A stretch of DNA of 64,000 bases from Methylobacterium aerolatum (lineage in GTDB: Bacteria > Pseudomonadota > Alphaproteobacteria > Rhizobiales > Beijerinckiaceae): contig NZ_BPQE01000025.1 in NCBI RefSeq assembly GCF_022179085.1, positions 1-64,000 on the forward strand. The letters run 5' to 3'. Made by a program: the position numbers and the translations under genes. This document shows positions 25,601-33,424 of this stretch, piece after piece. Numbering within the stretch: position 1 is the first letter of the stretch; each line of letters opens with the position of its first letter. A model generated the notes under the pieces. The model had not been told where the DNA came from. It did no database searches and worked only from the letters and a program-made list of their open reading frames with translations.

Positions 25601-28600
25601 ATGTCAGAGACCACAGAACTCAAAGCAGTCGTGTCCGTCGAGGATCGCGGCTCCACCAAGCTCCGGCAGATCGGCAAGGAACTCGACGCCCTCACCGCCA
25701 AGATGCGGGCCGCCGCCGAGGCGATGACCGGCAAGATGTCCGGTTTCGGTGCCGACATCGCCAAAGGCCAGGACCGCGCCAACGATGCAGTCCGGCGGGG
25801 TCTCGGCCTCCAGGCTCAGGCCGAACGCCATCGTGCCGGAACCGCCAAGGCGCAGCGCGACGACGCCAACGCCCTCGACAGCGCGACCGTCCGGTCCTTC
25901 AAAATGCAAATGAGGATGCAGCGGGAGCAGGCCCGCGAGGCCGCCGTCTCCGACCGCGCCCGCGAGACCGCCGCCCGTGCGCAGGCCCGTGAGGCTGAAC
26001 GCGCCTCCCGCGCCGTCGAGGCCGCCGCCATCCGCCGGGCCCGCGTCGAGGCCAACGAGACCCGCCGCCGGGACCGTGAGGCCCGCGCCGCCGACCGCGA
26101 CCGGGAGCGCGCCGAGATCCGGCAGGCCAGGGACAATGAGGCCGCCGCCCGCCGGGCCATCGGCCTCGACAACTACCGCTTCAACCTCCGGGAGCGGTAT
26201 CGTCGCCAGGAAGCCGCCGAGACTGAGAAGCACCACCGGGACACCATCCGGCAGGGCCGTGAGGCGTGGAGCCGGGGCCGGGACGGGATGATGGGCGTCG
26301 CCCGCCCCGCCGCCGCTGTCGCCGCTGTAGGCGTGGGCGGTGCCGTCGCCGCGACCCGTCGCGTCCTGCGGGCCGAGACCGACCTCGACAGCGCCGAGAT
26401 CGGCACCCGGCAGTATGGCGGTCTCGACGCCAAGAGCGCCCGCGATCTCCGGGACCAGTGGGCCGCCCCCACCGCCGAGGCGCTTGGCGTCCCCGCCTCA
26501 AAGCTCATGGAGTCGTGGACCGACGCGACCAAGCTCGGCATCCCGGCCAAGGATGCGAAGGGCTTTGCCGAACTCGCGACCAAGACGAGCGAGGCGTGGG
26601 GCGTGCCGTTCCAGACGGTGGTGGACACCCTCGGCACGATGAACACCCTGTTGACCGCCAAGGGAGAGGCGTTCGACCTCGGGAAGCTCACCAGTGCCGC
26701 CAACGCGATGCAGCACCTCGCGGCCAAGCAATCCACGACCCCCGAGAAGCTTATCAGCTTCCTCGCGCGCGGCGCGGGCGGTGGCGATCTCCTCGGGATG
26801 AGCATGGAGGGGACGGTCGCGTTCGGCTCGGCCTCGACCTCCCTCGGCAACCAGGCCGGGGCGTCCGGCTCCCTCCTCGACTACATCGCCGGTCGCGTGA
26901 TCGAGATGCCGAAGCTCACCCACCAGAAGGGGAGGGAGGGCGACCAAGCCCGGCAGTTGATGCGATCCCTCGGCTACGGCACGGGCGAGAACATGGAGCG
27001 CATTCGGAGGGCCGATCCCGACGCCTTCCTCCCGGACCTGTTCGAGCGGTTCAACAAGATCCAGGACCCGAAGAAACGCAACGAGGCCATCCGGTTTTTC
27101 ACCGGCCGGGAATGGCTTGGTGAGTTCGGGCGCATGGTCAACGGCCCCGAGACCTACCGCGAGGCTCAGAAGCTCGCCAAGGAGTCCAAGTCGCTTGACG
27201 CCATCGGGGAGGTTTGGACCCTCCACAAGCTCAAGCTCACCTTCGTGGCCAAGCAGTTCGGCGCGGGATGGATGAACATCCTCGGCGAGTTCGGCAAGGT
27301 GATCTCGCCTATGGCGCGCGAGGCCGGTGATTTCTTCCTCGAATGGACCGGCAAGCTCCGGCAGGGTGGCCTCCGCGACCGGTTCAAGGCGTTGCTGGAT
27401 GGCCTCCTCGAAGGCCTCGGGGTGAAGTCCCTGCCGGACCTCCTCAGGAACCTCTTCGGTGATCCGAAGGACGCCACGGGCGGCAACGTCGAGGCCTGGA
27501 AGGCCGCCGCGAAGGGCTTTGGGGAGGGCATCCGCGATGTCGTCGGATCGATCCTCGGCGTCGCCAAGATGTTCACCGGGGGCGACTCCAACCCGGAAAA
27601 GCTCGGCCGTCTCACGGCTCAGGTTCTCGGGTTCGGCATGGCCTTGGTGGTCATCGCCCCGTTCGTCTCGGTGATCGGCGCCATGGGATCGGCCCTCCTC
27701 GGTCTCGCTTTCGCGGCGGGGGCGGCTTGGAAGGTGATGAAGGGCCTCGGCGTCGTCGGTGGCGCGGCTGGTGCCGGAGTGGGCGCTGGCGCAGCCGGTG
27801 CCGCCGCTGGTGCGGTCGGTGCGAAGGGCGGCAAGCTCGCCGCTTTGGGCCGACTGTTCGGGCTCTACGGTCTCGCGGACGCCGCCAACGAGTACGGCGC
27901 CCTGAAGGCCCCCGACACGTCGAAGGGCATCGGCCAGGCCCTGGTGGAGGCCCTGGACCCCGGCCTTGCCTCCCGGATCTACGGCGACGGTGGTGGGGCG
28001 GAAGCCAAGCCCCCATCGAACCCGATGGCCGACCTTGAGGACATCAGGAAGTCTTTGGCCGCTCGCGACCCGGAGCTTGCACGCAAGCTCTTCCCCAATG
28101 GGGCGGTGGTCCAGCCCCAGAGTCTCACCGATGGCGATTGGCGCGGTTTGATCCAGCCCGCCAACCTCTCCGGTGATGTCGGCGGGGCCCGCGAGTGGCG
28201 GGAGCACGGCCAGGACCTCGGTGACGGCTTCCTCGACCGGGCCCGGCGGGGTCTCGGTGTCCGGGACGGCGCCCCGGATCGCACCTCGGTAGCGGTGGAC
28301 GATCTCCGGCGGGAGATGAACAGGCTCGGCAACCGGACCCGGCTCGGTGGCCTCGACCCGGCACTCACGGGCGCGGCGGCCTCGGCATTCGGCGGCGGAT
28401 CGGGCGGCTACGGCTCGGGCTCACCGATCGATCCCAACGACCCGGCGCAGAAGTACGGCAAGAGATACTTCACCGTCCCCGGCGGGATTGGCAGTGGTCC
28501 CGGCACCGCCGCCCGTGGCGCCCTCGCGGCCAACCAGCAAGAGGCGTTCAAGGCCGCCCGTGAGGCCGGTCTATCCGAGACGGCGGCCCGTGCCCTCGTC

Positions 28601-29650
28601 GCGAACATGTCGGGCGAGTCCCTGGCGAACCCTCGGGACCACCACTGGGACCGCACCCACATGTCCCAAGGCATCGTCCAGTGGGACCCCCAGCGGGCCG
28701 AGAGGATCAGGGCGCAGTTCGGCAAGCTCCCGAAGGACATGACGGTCTCGGAACAGACCCGCGCCGCCATTTGGGAGATGAAGACCAGGCCGGAATACGC
28801 CCCCACCTGGCGCGCCCTACAGGGCAACGACCCCGGCGAGATGATCGGCGCCCTGGTGCGCAACTATGAGCGCCCGGCGGACAAGGAACGCGCGATCCGC
28901 GAGCGGTTCGGCCACTACCGTGGGTTCACCCCGAATGGGGCGGGCGGCACGGTCGCAGGCCGGGAGCAGTTCGAGGGCCTTCGGCTCAAGTCCTTTGAGG
29001 CCATCGCGGGCGGCGCCGTGGCGCAGGGCGTGACCGACCTCGCCCGGCAGGCGCAGGACGATCTCCCCGGCGGCGTTGCGCGGTTCACGGCCTTCAACGA
29101 CCGCTATCACCAGGGCACCGGATCGAAGCACGCCGCAGGGCTGGCCTTCGACACGGTGTTGAAGGATGCGAGCCGGTCGCAGGAAGCCGCCACTGCCATG
29201 CGGGCGAAGCTCGCGGCGGCCGGGCTCGACGCCAGCCAGTACCGGGTCATAGACGAGTACCTGAACCCGTCCTCCCGCTCGACGGGGGGCCACATCCACA
29301 CGCAGTTCAACACGGCCGAGGCGGCGCAACGGTATCACGACTACCTCGGCGCCTCCGGTGCCCTGGCCGAGAAGGCGAAGGCGGGGCGCGGCAAGTCCGT
29401 GATTGCGGAGGATGATGCGGCCCCACCCTCAGAGGCGGCGCGGGCCATGATCCGCAAGGTTCCGGCTCCCCCGCCCCGTCCTGCGGGGATCGGTGGCGGT
29501 AGCGGTGGCGCGGCCGGTAGCAGCTTCCACATCCACCAGACCATCCACGGCTACGACAAGTCGCCCGCCGAGATCGCGGCGATGAGCCAGCGGCACATCT
29601 CCGAGACTTGGGAACACCAGGCCAACGACATGATGCCGGAGACAGTCTGA
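25601..29650 (+). CDS. Phage tail tape-measure protein with wall-hydrolase domains
   Basis: A 1349-residue protein. The N-terminal 240 residues are an Arg/Ala/Glu-rich coiled coil. Then comes a tape-measure core (about 245-620) with GTMNTLLTAKGEAFDLGKLTSAANAM and similar helices, hydrophobic segments near 675-712, and a Gly/Ala-rich linker. Residues about 975-1110 resemble the phage tail lysozyme domain (ARALVANMSGES, GIVQWDP). Residues about 1165-1250 resemble an M15-type peptidase (GSKHAAGLAFD, later HIHTQF). In phages such proteins set tail length and help pierce the wall at DNA entry. Start: ATG 8 bases after GGAGG. No other tail, capsid or packaging gene lies in the element. Confidence 0.85.
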   Translation: MSETTELKAVVSVEDRGSTKLRQIGKELDALTAKMRAAAEAMTGKMSGFGADIAKGQDRANDAVRRGLGLQAQAERHRAGTAKAQRDDANALDSATVRSFKMQMRMQREQAREAAVSDRARETAARAQAREAERASRAVEAAAIRRARVEANETRRRDREARAADRDRERAEIRQARDNEAAARRAIGLDNYRFNLRERYRRQEAAETEKHHRDTIRQGREAWSRGRDGMMGVARPAAAVAAVGVGGAVAATRRVLRAETDLDSAEIGTRQYGGLDAKSARDLRDQWAAPTAEALGVPASKLMESWTDATKLGIPAKDAKGFAELATKTSEAWGVPFQTVVDTLGTMNTLLTAKGEAFDLGKLTSAANAMQHLAAKQSTTPEKLISFLARGAGGGDLLGMSMEGTVAFGSASTSLGNQAGASGSLLDYIAGRVIEMPKLTHQKGREGDQARQLMRSLGYGTGENMERIRRADPDAFLPDLFERFNKIQDPKKRNEAIRFFTGREWLGEFGRMVNGPETYREAQKLAKESKSLDAIGEVWTLHKLKLTFVAKQFGAGWMNILGEFGKVISPMAREAGDFFLEWTGKLRQGGLRDRFKALLDGLLEGLGVKSLPDLLRNLFGDPKDATGGNVEAWKAAAKGFGEGIRDVVGSILGVAKMFTGGDSNPEKLGRLTAQVLGFGMALVVIAPFVSVIGAMGSALLGLAFAAGAAWKVMKGLGVVGGAAGAGVGAGAAGAAAGAVGAKGGKLAALGRLFGLYGLADAANEYGALKAPDTSKGIGQALVEALDPGLASRIYGDGGGAEAKPPSNPMADLEDIRKSLAARDPELARKLFPNGAVVQPQSLTDGDWRGLIQPANLSGDVGGAREWREHGQDLGDGFLDRARRGLGVRDGAPDRTSVAVDDLRREMNRLGNRTRLGGLDPALTGAAASAFGGGSGGYGSGSPIDPNDPAQKYGKRYFTVPGGIGSGPGTAARGALAANQQEAFKAAREAGLSETAARALVANMSGESLANPRDHHWDRTHMSQGIVQWDPQRAERIRAQFGKLPKDMTVSEQTRAAIWEMKTRPEYAPTWRALQGNDPGEMIGALVRNYERPADKERAIRERFGHYRGFTPNGAGGTVAGREQFEGLRLKSFEAIAGGAVAQGVTDLARQAQDDLPGGVARFTAFNDRYHQGTGSKHAAGLAFDTVLKDASRSQEAATAMRAKLAAAGLDASQYRVIDEYLNPSSRSTGGHIHTQFNTAEAAQRYHDYLGASGALAEKAKAGRGKSVIAEDDAAPPSEAARAMIRKVPAPPPRPAGIGGGSGGAAGSSFHIHQTIHGYDKSPAEIAAMSQRHISETWEHQANDMMPETV

Positions 29651-29661
29651 GCAACAAAAAA

Positions 29662-29685
29662 GGCGGCGGGGTTATCCTCGCCGCC
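29662..29685. terminator. Bidirectional terminator after the tape-measure gene
   Basis: GGCGGCGGGG pairs with CCTCGCCGCC over 10 bp with a four-base loop. A run of six A lies on its left, so leftward transcripts end in a U-run. It lies between convergent genes and can serve both; the leftward direction has the better tract. Confidence 0.8.
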
Positions 29686-29705
29686 TTCCTGATACTGGCT
29701 GGGCA

Positions 29706-30194
29706 TTAGGAGCGCCGGACCAAGAACTTCACCACCACCCGGTCGAACCAGAACAGCGCGACCGTGACGAGCGACTGCCAGACGTACAGCCACTCGGCCC
29801 GCTTCGGGCCGTACTTGGCCGTCCAGCGGTCCCGCCCCTCCTCAAGCTCGATGATCCGGTGATCCACTTCGCCAGGCGGCAAAAGCCAGTCGAGGATAGC
29901 TCCCTTTTTTACCTCAGACATCATCGATAATCTGATACGCCATCCTTTTCTATATTTATGCATCATCATAAAAAACGATATATAGGTGAATGAATTAAAT
30001 ATCATTGCGGAAGGAATTATGTAATAATCATCAACTCCGCGATTTATTATCGTAAATGTTCCCAAACCTATCAAAGACAAGTATAATATTACTAGTATAT
30101 TCGTGCATAGGACGTATTTTGCTTGATAAAATGCGAATATTTGCCTGAACATTGCGATACAAAGTGCCTGTATGGGCGAAATGTTGGATCGCAT
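29706..30194 (-). CDS. AT-rich membrane protein, 162 aa
   Basis: The N-terminal 80 residues hold two membrane segments (YVLCTNILVILYLSLIGLGT and YYIIPSAMIFNSFTYISFFM) encoded by markedly AT-rich DNA (about 29930-30190). The C-terminal 70 residues return to GC-rich coding and carry an amphipathic part and a third segment (LVTVALFWFDRVVVKFL). A strong GGAAGGAG site and the start one base after the PadR stop support the long start. An internal Met (MSEVKKG) could make a short holin-like product. The family is unknown. The sharp composition break suggests fusion of pieces of different origin. Confidence 0.65.
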   Translation of the reverse strand: MRSNISPIQALCIAMFRQIFAFYQAKYVLCTNILVILYLSLIGLGTFTIINRGVDDYYIIPSAMIFNSFTYISFFMMMHKYRKGWRIRLSMMSEVKKGAILDWLLPPGEVDHRIIELEEGRDRWTAKYGPKRAEWLYVWQSLVTVALFWFDRVVVKFLVRRS

Positions 30195-30195
30195 A

Positions 30196-30531
30196 TTATG
30201 CTACTCCTTCCGCAATGCCCGGCCCGTAGGAACCATTCCCTGGTTGTTGAGCAGCTAGGCTGATCCTGGTTGCCTCGTTCAGGGCCAGCACCCCGTCTGC
30301 GGTGATCGTATAGAGGCGAGGCGCTCGGCCTCCCCTCCGCGCTTCCGGCTCGCCCTTCTCCCATTTCACGAACCGCTTGGCGTCGAGGCGGTCCAAGGTG
30401 GTGAAGACGGCCCCGAAGGACTGCTCCTTTCCGATGATGCGGGTGAGCTCGGCCTGGATCTCGTTCGCGCGGCAGTCGGGTCCGAGTTGCCGTACCGCGC
30501 GCAGGACCATTTCGTGGAATTTCGCCAGCAT
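30196..30531 (-). CDS. PadR-family transcriptional regulator
   Basis: A 111-residue winged helix: FHEMVLRAVRQLGPDCRANEIQAELTRIIGKEQSFGAVFTTLDRLDAKRFVKWEKG, then the wing RAPRLYTITADGVLALNE. This matches PadR regulators, which repress nearby membrane or efflux genes and often respond to small molecules. It is the first gene of a two-gene leftward unit with the membrane protein, with one base between them. The last 20 residues (Gly/Gln-rich) are extra. Confidence 0.85.
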   Translation of the reverse strand: MLAKFHEMVLRAVRQLGPDCRANEIQAELTRIIGKEQSFGAVFTTLDRLDAKRFVKWEKGEPEARRGGRAPRLYTITADGVLALNEATRISLAAQQPGNGSYGPGIAEGVA

Positions 30532-30764
30532 GATGAGGCATCTCCGTTTCTTATACGTTGTAGAGTAAATCAGCGGAGCCCGTCGTCAAGCCCCTCCCAC
30601 CGGAGCCTTCGACCATCTCGCCACGGAGCAGCACGGCGGCGGTTTGGGCCCCCATGCCTCCGGTGATCGACCGCCCCTTGAATTCTTCCGGTTACGGCAC
30701 GGGCTTTGTAGTGCCGCCTGAACTTCTCACGTCTCGGTTTCGTAACCAGAGAAGAGATCAAGAC
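30532..30764. other. Divergent intergenic region
   Basis: About 230 bases between the leftward PadR unit and the rightward small gene. TATACGTTGTAGAG near 30552 lies where the PadR promoter and its operator would be expected. No gene is supported. Confidence 0.3.
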
Positions 30765-31022
30765 GTGGCACTCACCAACGCGGAAAAGCAGTCCCGACAT
30801 CGGGAGAGGATCAAAGGGCGCCTCACCTTGGCCGCTCTCGTGGAAGCCTTCCAAGCGCGGGTTCGGCAACAGGTTGTAGAGGCCGGAGAGGACCCAGCCT
30901 CACCAGCGGCCAGGGGCGAGGCCTTTGCCCGGATGATGGCGCATCCGGATGGCCGGGCTGTCGTGATGACCTTCCTCGACAAGGCGGTGGGGTGCGAGGA
31001 GGAGGAAGTCGTGGCGGCGTAG
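30765..31022 (+). CDS. Small mobile-element protein, 85 aa
   Basis: It begins at GTG after an AGAAGAG site and reads (M)ALTNAEKQSRHRERIKGRL, an N-terminal signature I associate with small phage and plasmid proteins of alphaproteobacteria. The rest is a helix-rich, acidic-ended protein (ARMMAHPDGRAVVMTFLDKAVG). The function is unknown; a DNA-binding or packaging-accessory role is only a guess. Confidence 0.55.
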   Translation: MALTNAEKQSRHRERIKGRLTLAALVEAFQARVRQQVVEAGEDPASPAARGEAFARMMAHPDGRAVVMTFLDKAVGCEEEEVVAA

Positions 31023-31252
31023 TCCTGTAACTTCTCCCACCAATCACCCTAAAAAGAGCAAATTAAATCGGAAAAAGCGGACAGGCTTCACCGTACATCG
31101 GCAATCATCCATGCCGAACAACGGGATAGCACCGCTAAATTTCAAGAAATTAAAGGGGCAGATCCGATCCGAAAAGCGGATGCCCGCCACCCCTCAAACA
31201 AAAAGCCCCGACCTCCGTGGACGGAGACCGGGGCAAGGACAAGTTCAGACAA
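31023..31252. other. AT-rich intergenic region before the replication-like gene
   Basis: Low-GC bases with A-rich runs (31050-31075, 31135-31160) and a strong hairpin at its right end. It may include the promoter of the replication-like gene. No gene is supported. Confidence 0.4.
31205..31234 (-). terminator. Leftward intrinsic terminator
   Basis: GCCCCG-A-CCTCCGT and ACGGAG-A-CCGGGGC form a long GC stem. Read leftward it is followed by TTTTTG, a good U-tract; read rightward there is none. It would stop antisense transcription coming from the replication-like gene. Confidence 0.65.
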
Positions 31253-31981
31253 ATGAAAGATGGTAACGACCCCCCGAAACGCCAAGAGACGGGCGCAGAA
31301 ATCCACGCCAGGAAAATGGATTTTCTGCGTGCCCTCAGGTTTGACAAGGCCTTGCCGATCTCGGCCAAGATCGTGGCCGATGCACTGCTAGACCACTTCA
31401 ACAAGGCCGAGGGCACTTCTCGCCCCCCGGTGGAATTGATCGCCTACGCCACGAGGATGGGCGAGAAGACAGTCCGGCGCTCCCTGAGTGCGCTCGTGAA
31501 GGCAGGGTGGTTCACCCGCAAGGCTCGGAAGGTGAAAGGCCGGGTGGCCGCCAACGCCTACGTCCCCGTCTGGTCTCGCACCCTCGCGCTTCCCGACATG
31601 ACGGCCGCATGGCGGGCGCAATCCGACGCCCCGCAGGATGAGACTGACGACGCCCCGCAGGACCTGGTTGTCGTTCCGGCCTTGGAGCCTGAGCCCGTGA
31701 GGCCTGCACCTGTTCAGGCAGCGGTCCCAGATCGAGGCGTGCAGCGAGCCGCCCCCGTCGCGACCGAGACCATCGAACTCGACACCGTGAGGGGCATGTT
31801 CCTCACCAGTGGGCACTTCGTGGACCCGGAAACCGTCGCCTACGTGATCGACAAGCTCGGGGACCGTCTGGCGGTCGGCTTCATGCGCGATCTCCCCCGG
31901 CAGTTGCGTGATCGCACCCCCGATGAGGTGCCTGCGGTAGTTCGCTCACAGGTCGCGGATTGGCTGAACCCCCCATTCTGA
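31253..31981 (+). CDS. Replication-initiator-like winged-helix protein
   Basis: A 242-residue protein. Residues about 35-100 form an HTH_36-like winged helix (SAKIVADALLDHFNK..., VELIAYATRMGEKTVRRSLSALVKAGWFTRK), as in many phage and plasmid replication proteins. A Pro/Glu/Gln-rich linker (about 125-175) and a small C-terminal helical domain (TVAYVIDKLGDRLAVGFMRDL) follow. I use the second ATG because the first lies in the terminator hairpin. Four palindromic iterons begin at its last base, the usual layout of a rep gene with its origin. A purely regulatory role is possible. Confidence 0.65.
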   Translation: MKDGNDPPKRQETGAEIHARKMDFLRALRFDKALPISAKIVADALLDHFNKAEGTSRPPVELIAYATRMGEKTVRRSLSALVKAGWFTRKARKVKGRVAANAYVPVWSRTLALPDMTAAWRAQSDAPQDETDDAPQDLVVVPALEPEPVRPAPVQAAVPDRGVQRAAPVATETIELDTVRGMFLTSGHFVDPETVAYVIDKLGDRLAVGFMRDLPRQLRDRTPDEVPAVVRSQVADWLNPPF

Positions 31982-32090
31982 GGGTGGTCATTTTGACCAC
32001 CCTGAACAGGGTTCAGCATGGTTTTAGGGTGGTCATTTTGACCCCCCTGAGGGTGGTCATTTTGACCGGCTGAGGGTGGTCATTTTGACC
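31981..32090. repeat. Four dyad iterons, candidate replication origin
   Basis: AGGGTGGTCATTTTGACC occurs exactly four times, at 31981, 32026, 32050 and 32073. Each copy has the dyad GGTCA-TTT-TGACC; the first extends to 10-bp arms. Spacings are 45, 24 and 23 bases, the last two close to two helical turns. An AT-richer stretch follows (32090-32110). The place behind the replication-like gene suggests initiator-binding iterons; autoregulation or a recombination site is possible. Confidence 0.75.
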
Positions 32091-32190
32091 CCCTAACCCT
32101 TTAAGATAACCCCGTACCTCAACCCGGTAGATGTCGGTGAAGGTGTAAAGGTAGTGCATCGCGCGTGAGGCCTTGGTCCGTGATGGTCGG

Positions 32191-32328
32191 ATGGAAGGTG
32201 ATCCAGACGACGAGCTTGGACCGCTGTCGATGTCCCTGTCGGCTTCGCCTCCGACGACGACCACCATGCCGGATGATGAGGTGGTCGAGGCCTTCCTACA
32301 GCCCTTGGAGAGCGACGACCTGTGCTGA
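32191..32328 (+). CDS. Small acidic peptide, 45 aa
   Basis: The ATG follows a weak site (gtcgg). The peptide is acidic and Thr/Ser/Pro-rich (MEGDPDDELGPLSMS...VVEAFLQPLESDDLC) and probably unstructured apart from a C-terminal helix. Its last codons overlap the GTG start of the following membrane gene, the main support for translation. Confidence 0.4.
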   Translation: MEGDPDDELGPLSMSLSASPPTTTTMPDDEVVEAFLQPLESDDLC

Positions 32329-32507
32329 TCAACATCCTCTTCATCGCTTGGCTCGCAGCCTGTGGCGCCTTCGTGATCTACAGGCTCTTCCTCGGCGCCC
32401 GCCACACGGCGCGGACGATCAACAAATTCCCGTCCCCTTGGGTCGGTTGGTACTGGATCGCGACCCTGGTGTTCTGCGGTCTCTTGGCCGTCTTCCTGCG
32501 CCGCTGA
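32322..32507 (+). CDS. Small two-span membrane protein, 61 aa
   Basis: A GTG start overlapping the end of the small acidic gene. Two hydrophobic segments (LINILFIAWLAACGAFVIY and WYWIATLVFCGLLAVFL) are separated by a basic loop (RHTARTINK). Size and hairpin topology resemble class II holins, but such small proteins have many roles. Confidence 0.5.
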   Translation: MLINILFIAWLAACGAFVIYRLFLGARHTARTINKFPSPWVGWYWIATLVFCGLLAVFLRR

Positions 32508-32553
32508 GATGAAACATGAGCCGCAACATGCCGGACTCAAGTCCTTCCGGCAT

Positions 32554-32567
32554 GTAGACGTGTCTAC
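32554..32567. promoter_or_regulatory. Element operator, copy 3
   Basis: Exact GTAGACGTGTCTAC, flanked by CAT/ATG-like extensions. It stands 27 bases before a TTGACA promoter that would drive the ribbon-helix-helix operon. A GTAGAC half-site also falls in that promoter's spacer (32602-32607). Confidence 0.7.
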
Positions 32568-32593
32568 GCATGTAAAGGTGTTTGAGAGTATTG

Positions 32594-32622
32594 TTGACAC
32601 CGTAGACCGAAAGTGCTACTGT
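32594..32622 (+). promoter_or_regulatory. Promoter of the ribbon-helix-helix operon
   Basis: TTGACA (32594-32599), a 17-base spacer, then TACTGT (32617-32622) is one of the best sigma-70-like matches in the window. It leaves a leader of about 95 bases before the first start codon. Confidence 0.65.
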
Positions 32623-32724
32623 TCCGGCACAATGCGTTTATCACGTTCGATGGTGAACGTGCCTCTGTCCCGCTGAACTGCCGGACATCTTAGCGCCGCC
32701 TACCCCCACCACTCAGGACCATCA

Positions 32725-32973
32725 ATGACCACGACCACGCCAGACGTGGGCGGGGGGCGTACCGTCGCGTTCGTCGCGTCGGACACCCTCGCCCGCGCGA
32801 TTGATCGCGTCGCGACGCGCAACCGCGAAACCCGCTCCGATCTCATCCGGCGCCTTGTCGGGGACGGCCTCGTCTCCCTCGGCCAACTGAGGCCGGACGC
32901 CCCACGCTCCAACCTCGACGCCCGCCGGAAGCGCGCCGAGACCGCCCTCCGTCGAGCGGAGGCCGCCCGATGA
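32725..32973 (+). CDS. Ribbon-helix-helix DNA-binding protein
   Basis: An 82-residue protein. RTVAFVASDTLARAIDRVATRNRETRSDLIRRLVGDGLVSLG is a typical CopG/Arc-type strand-helix-helix. Such dimers bind short palindromes, so this is the best candidate to bind the GTAGAC dyads in the element, including the one before its own promoter. The C-terminal half is basic and helical. It heads a four-gene unit and overlaps the next gene by ATGA. Confidence 0.75.
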   Translation: MTTTTPDVGGGRTVAFVASDTLARAIDRVATRNRETRSDLIRRLVGDGLVSLGQLRPDAPRSNLDARRKRAETALRRAEAAR

Positions 32974-33422
32974 GTGCCAGTCACGTCGAGTTTGCCGGGG
33001 CGATCCAGGCCATGGCGACCGGTCTCGGCCGAGCCGCCGACCCCGCCGCCGTGCAGCGGATGAACCTCGTCGCGCAATCCCTTGCGGAGATCGATCCCGA
33101 GACCGGCCGCATCGCCATCCGCCACGCCCCGGATCGCGTCGAGCCGTTCGACGAGTGGATGCGTCGGGAAGTCGGCCGGTGGCCCGCTCCCGTCCCCGAG
33201 GCTCCCGCGACCACCGCCGGAACCGGCTGGACCGGAAAGACCGCCGCCGCCGCGCAACTCGTCGCCTCGACCCGCGCACGGGATGCCGCCGACGCCCGCG
33301 CTCATGCTCAGGCCCTCGCCAGTGGGCCCAATCCATTCCGCTCCGGCGGCAACCTCACACACCGGGCGATCATCTCGCACCACCTGCCGGAAGTCGCGGC
33401 GCAACTGAAAGCACAGGCATAG
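32970..33422 (+). CDS. Hypothetical element protein, 150 aa
   Basis: A soluble, Ala-rich protein that I do not recognise. Residues 1-75 look like a helical bundle; a Pro-rich hinge (PAPVPEAPATTAG) is followed by a second helical region. The C-terminal NPFRSGGNLTHRAIISHHLPEVAAQL looks like a conserved motif. It is translationally coupled to the ribbon-helix-helix gene. No known toxin fold is apparent. Confidence 0.6.
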   Translation: MSASHVEFAGAIQAMATGLGRAADPAAVQRMNLVAQSLAEIDPETGRIAIRHAPDRVEPFDEWMRREVGRWPAPVPEAPATTAGTGWTGKTAAAAQLVASTRARDAADARAHAQALASGPNPFRSGGNLTHRAIISHHLPEVAAQLKAQA

Positions 33423-33424
33423 TC

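Noticed and set aside
31981-32090. CRISPR array
   Set aside because: Only four repeats, spacers of 5-27 bases, dyads within repeats and no cas genes; iterons fit better.
32725-33422. Toxin-antitoxin pair (ribbon-helix-helix plus next gene)
   Set aside because: The 150-aa partner shows no toxin motif, and two more coupled genes follow; the dyads lie at other element promoters too.
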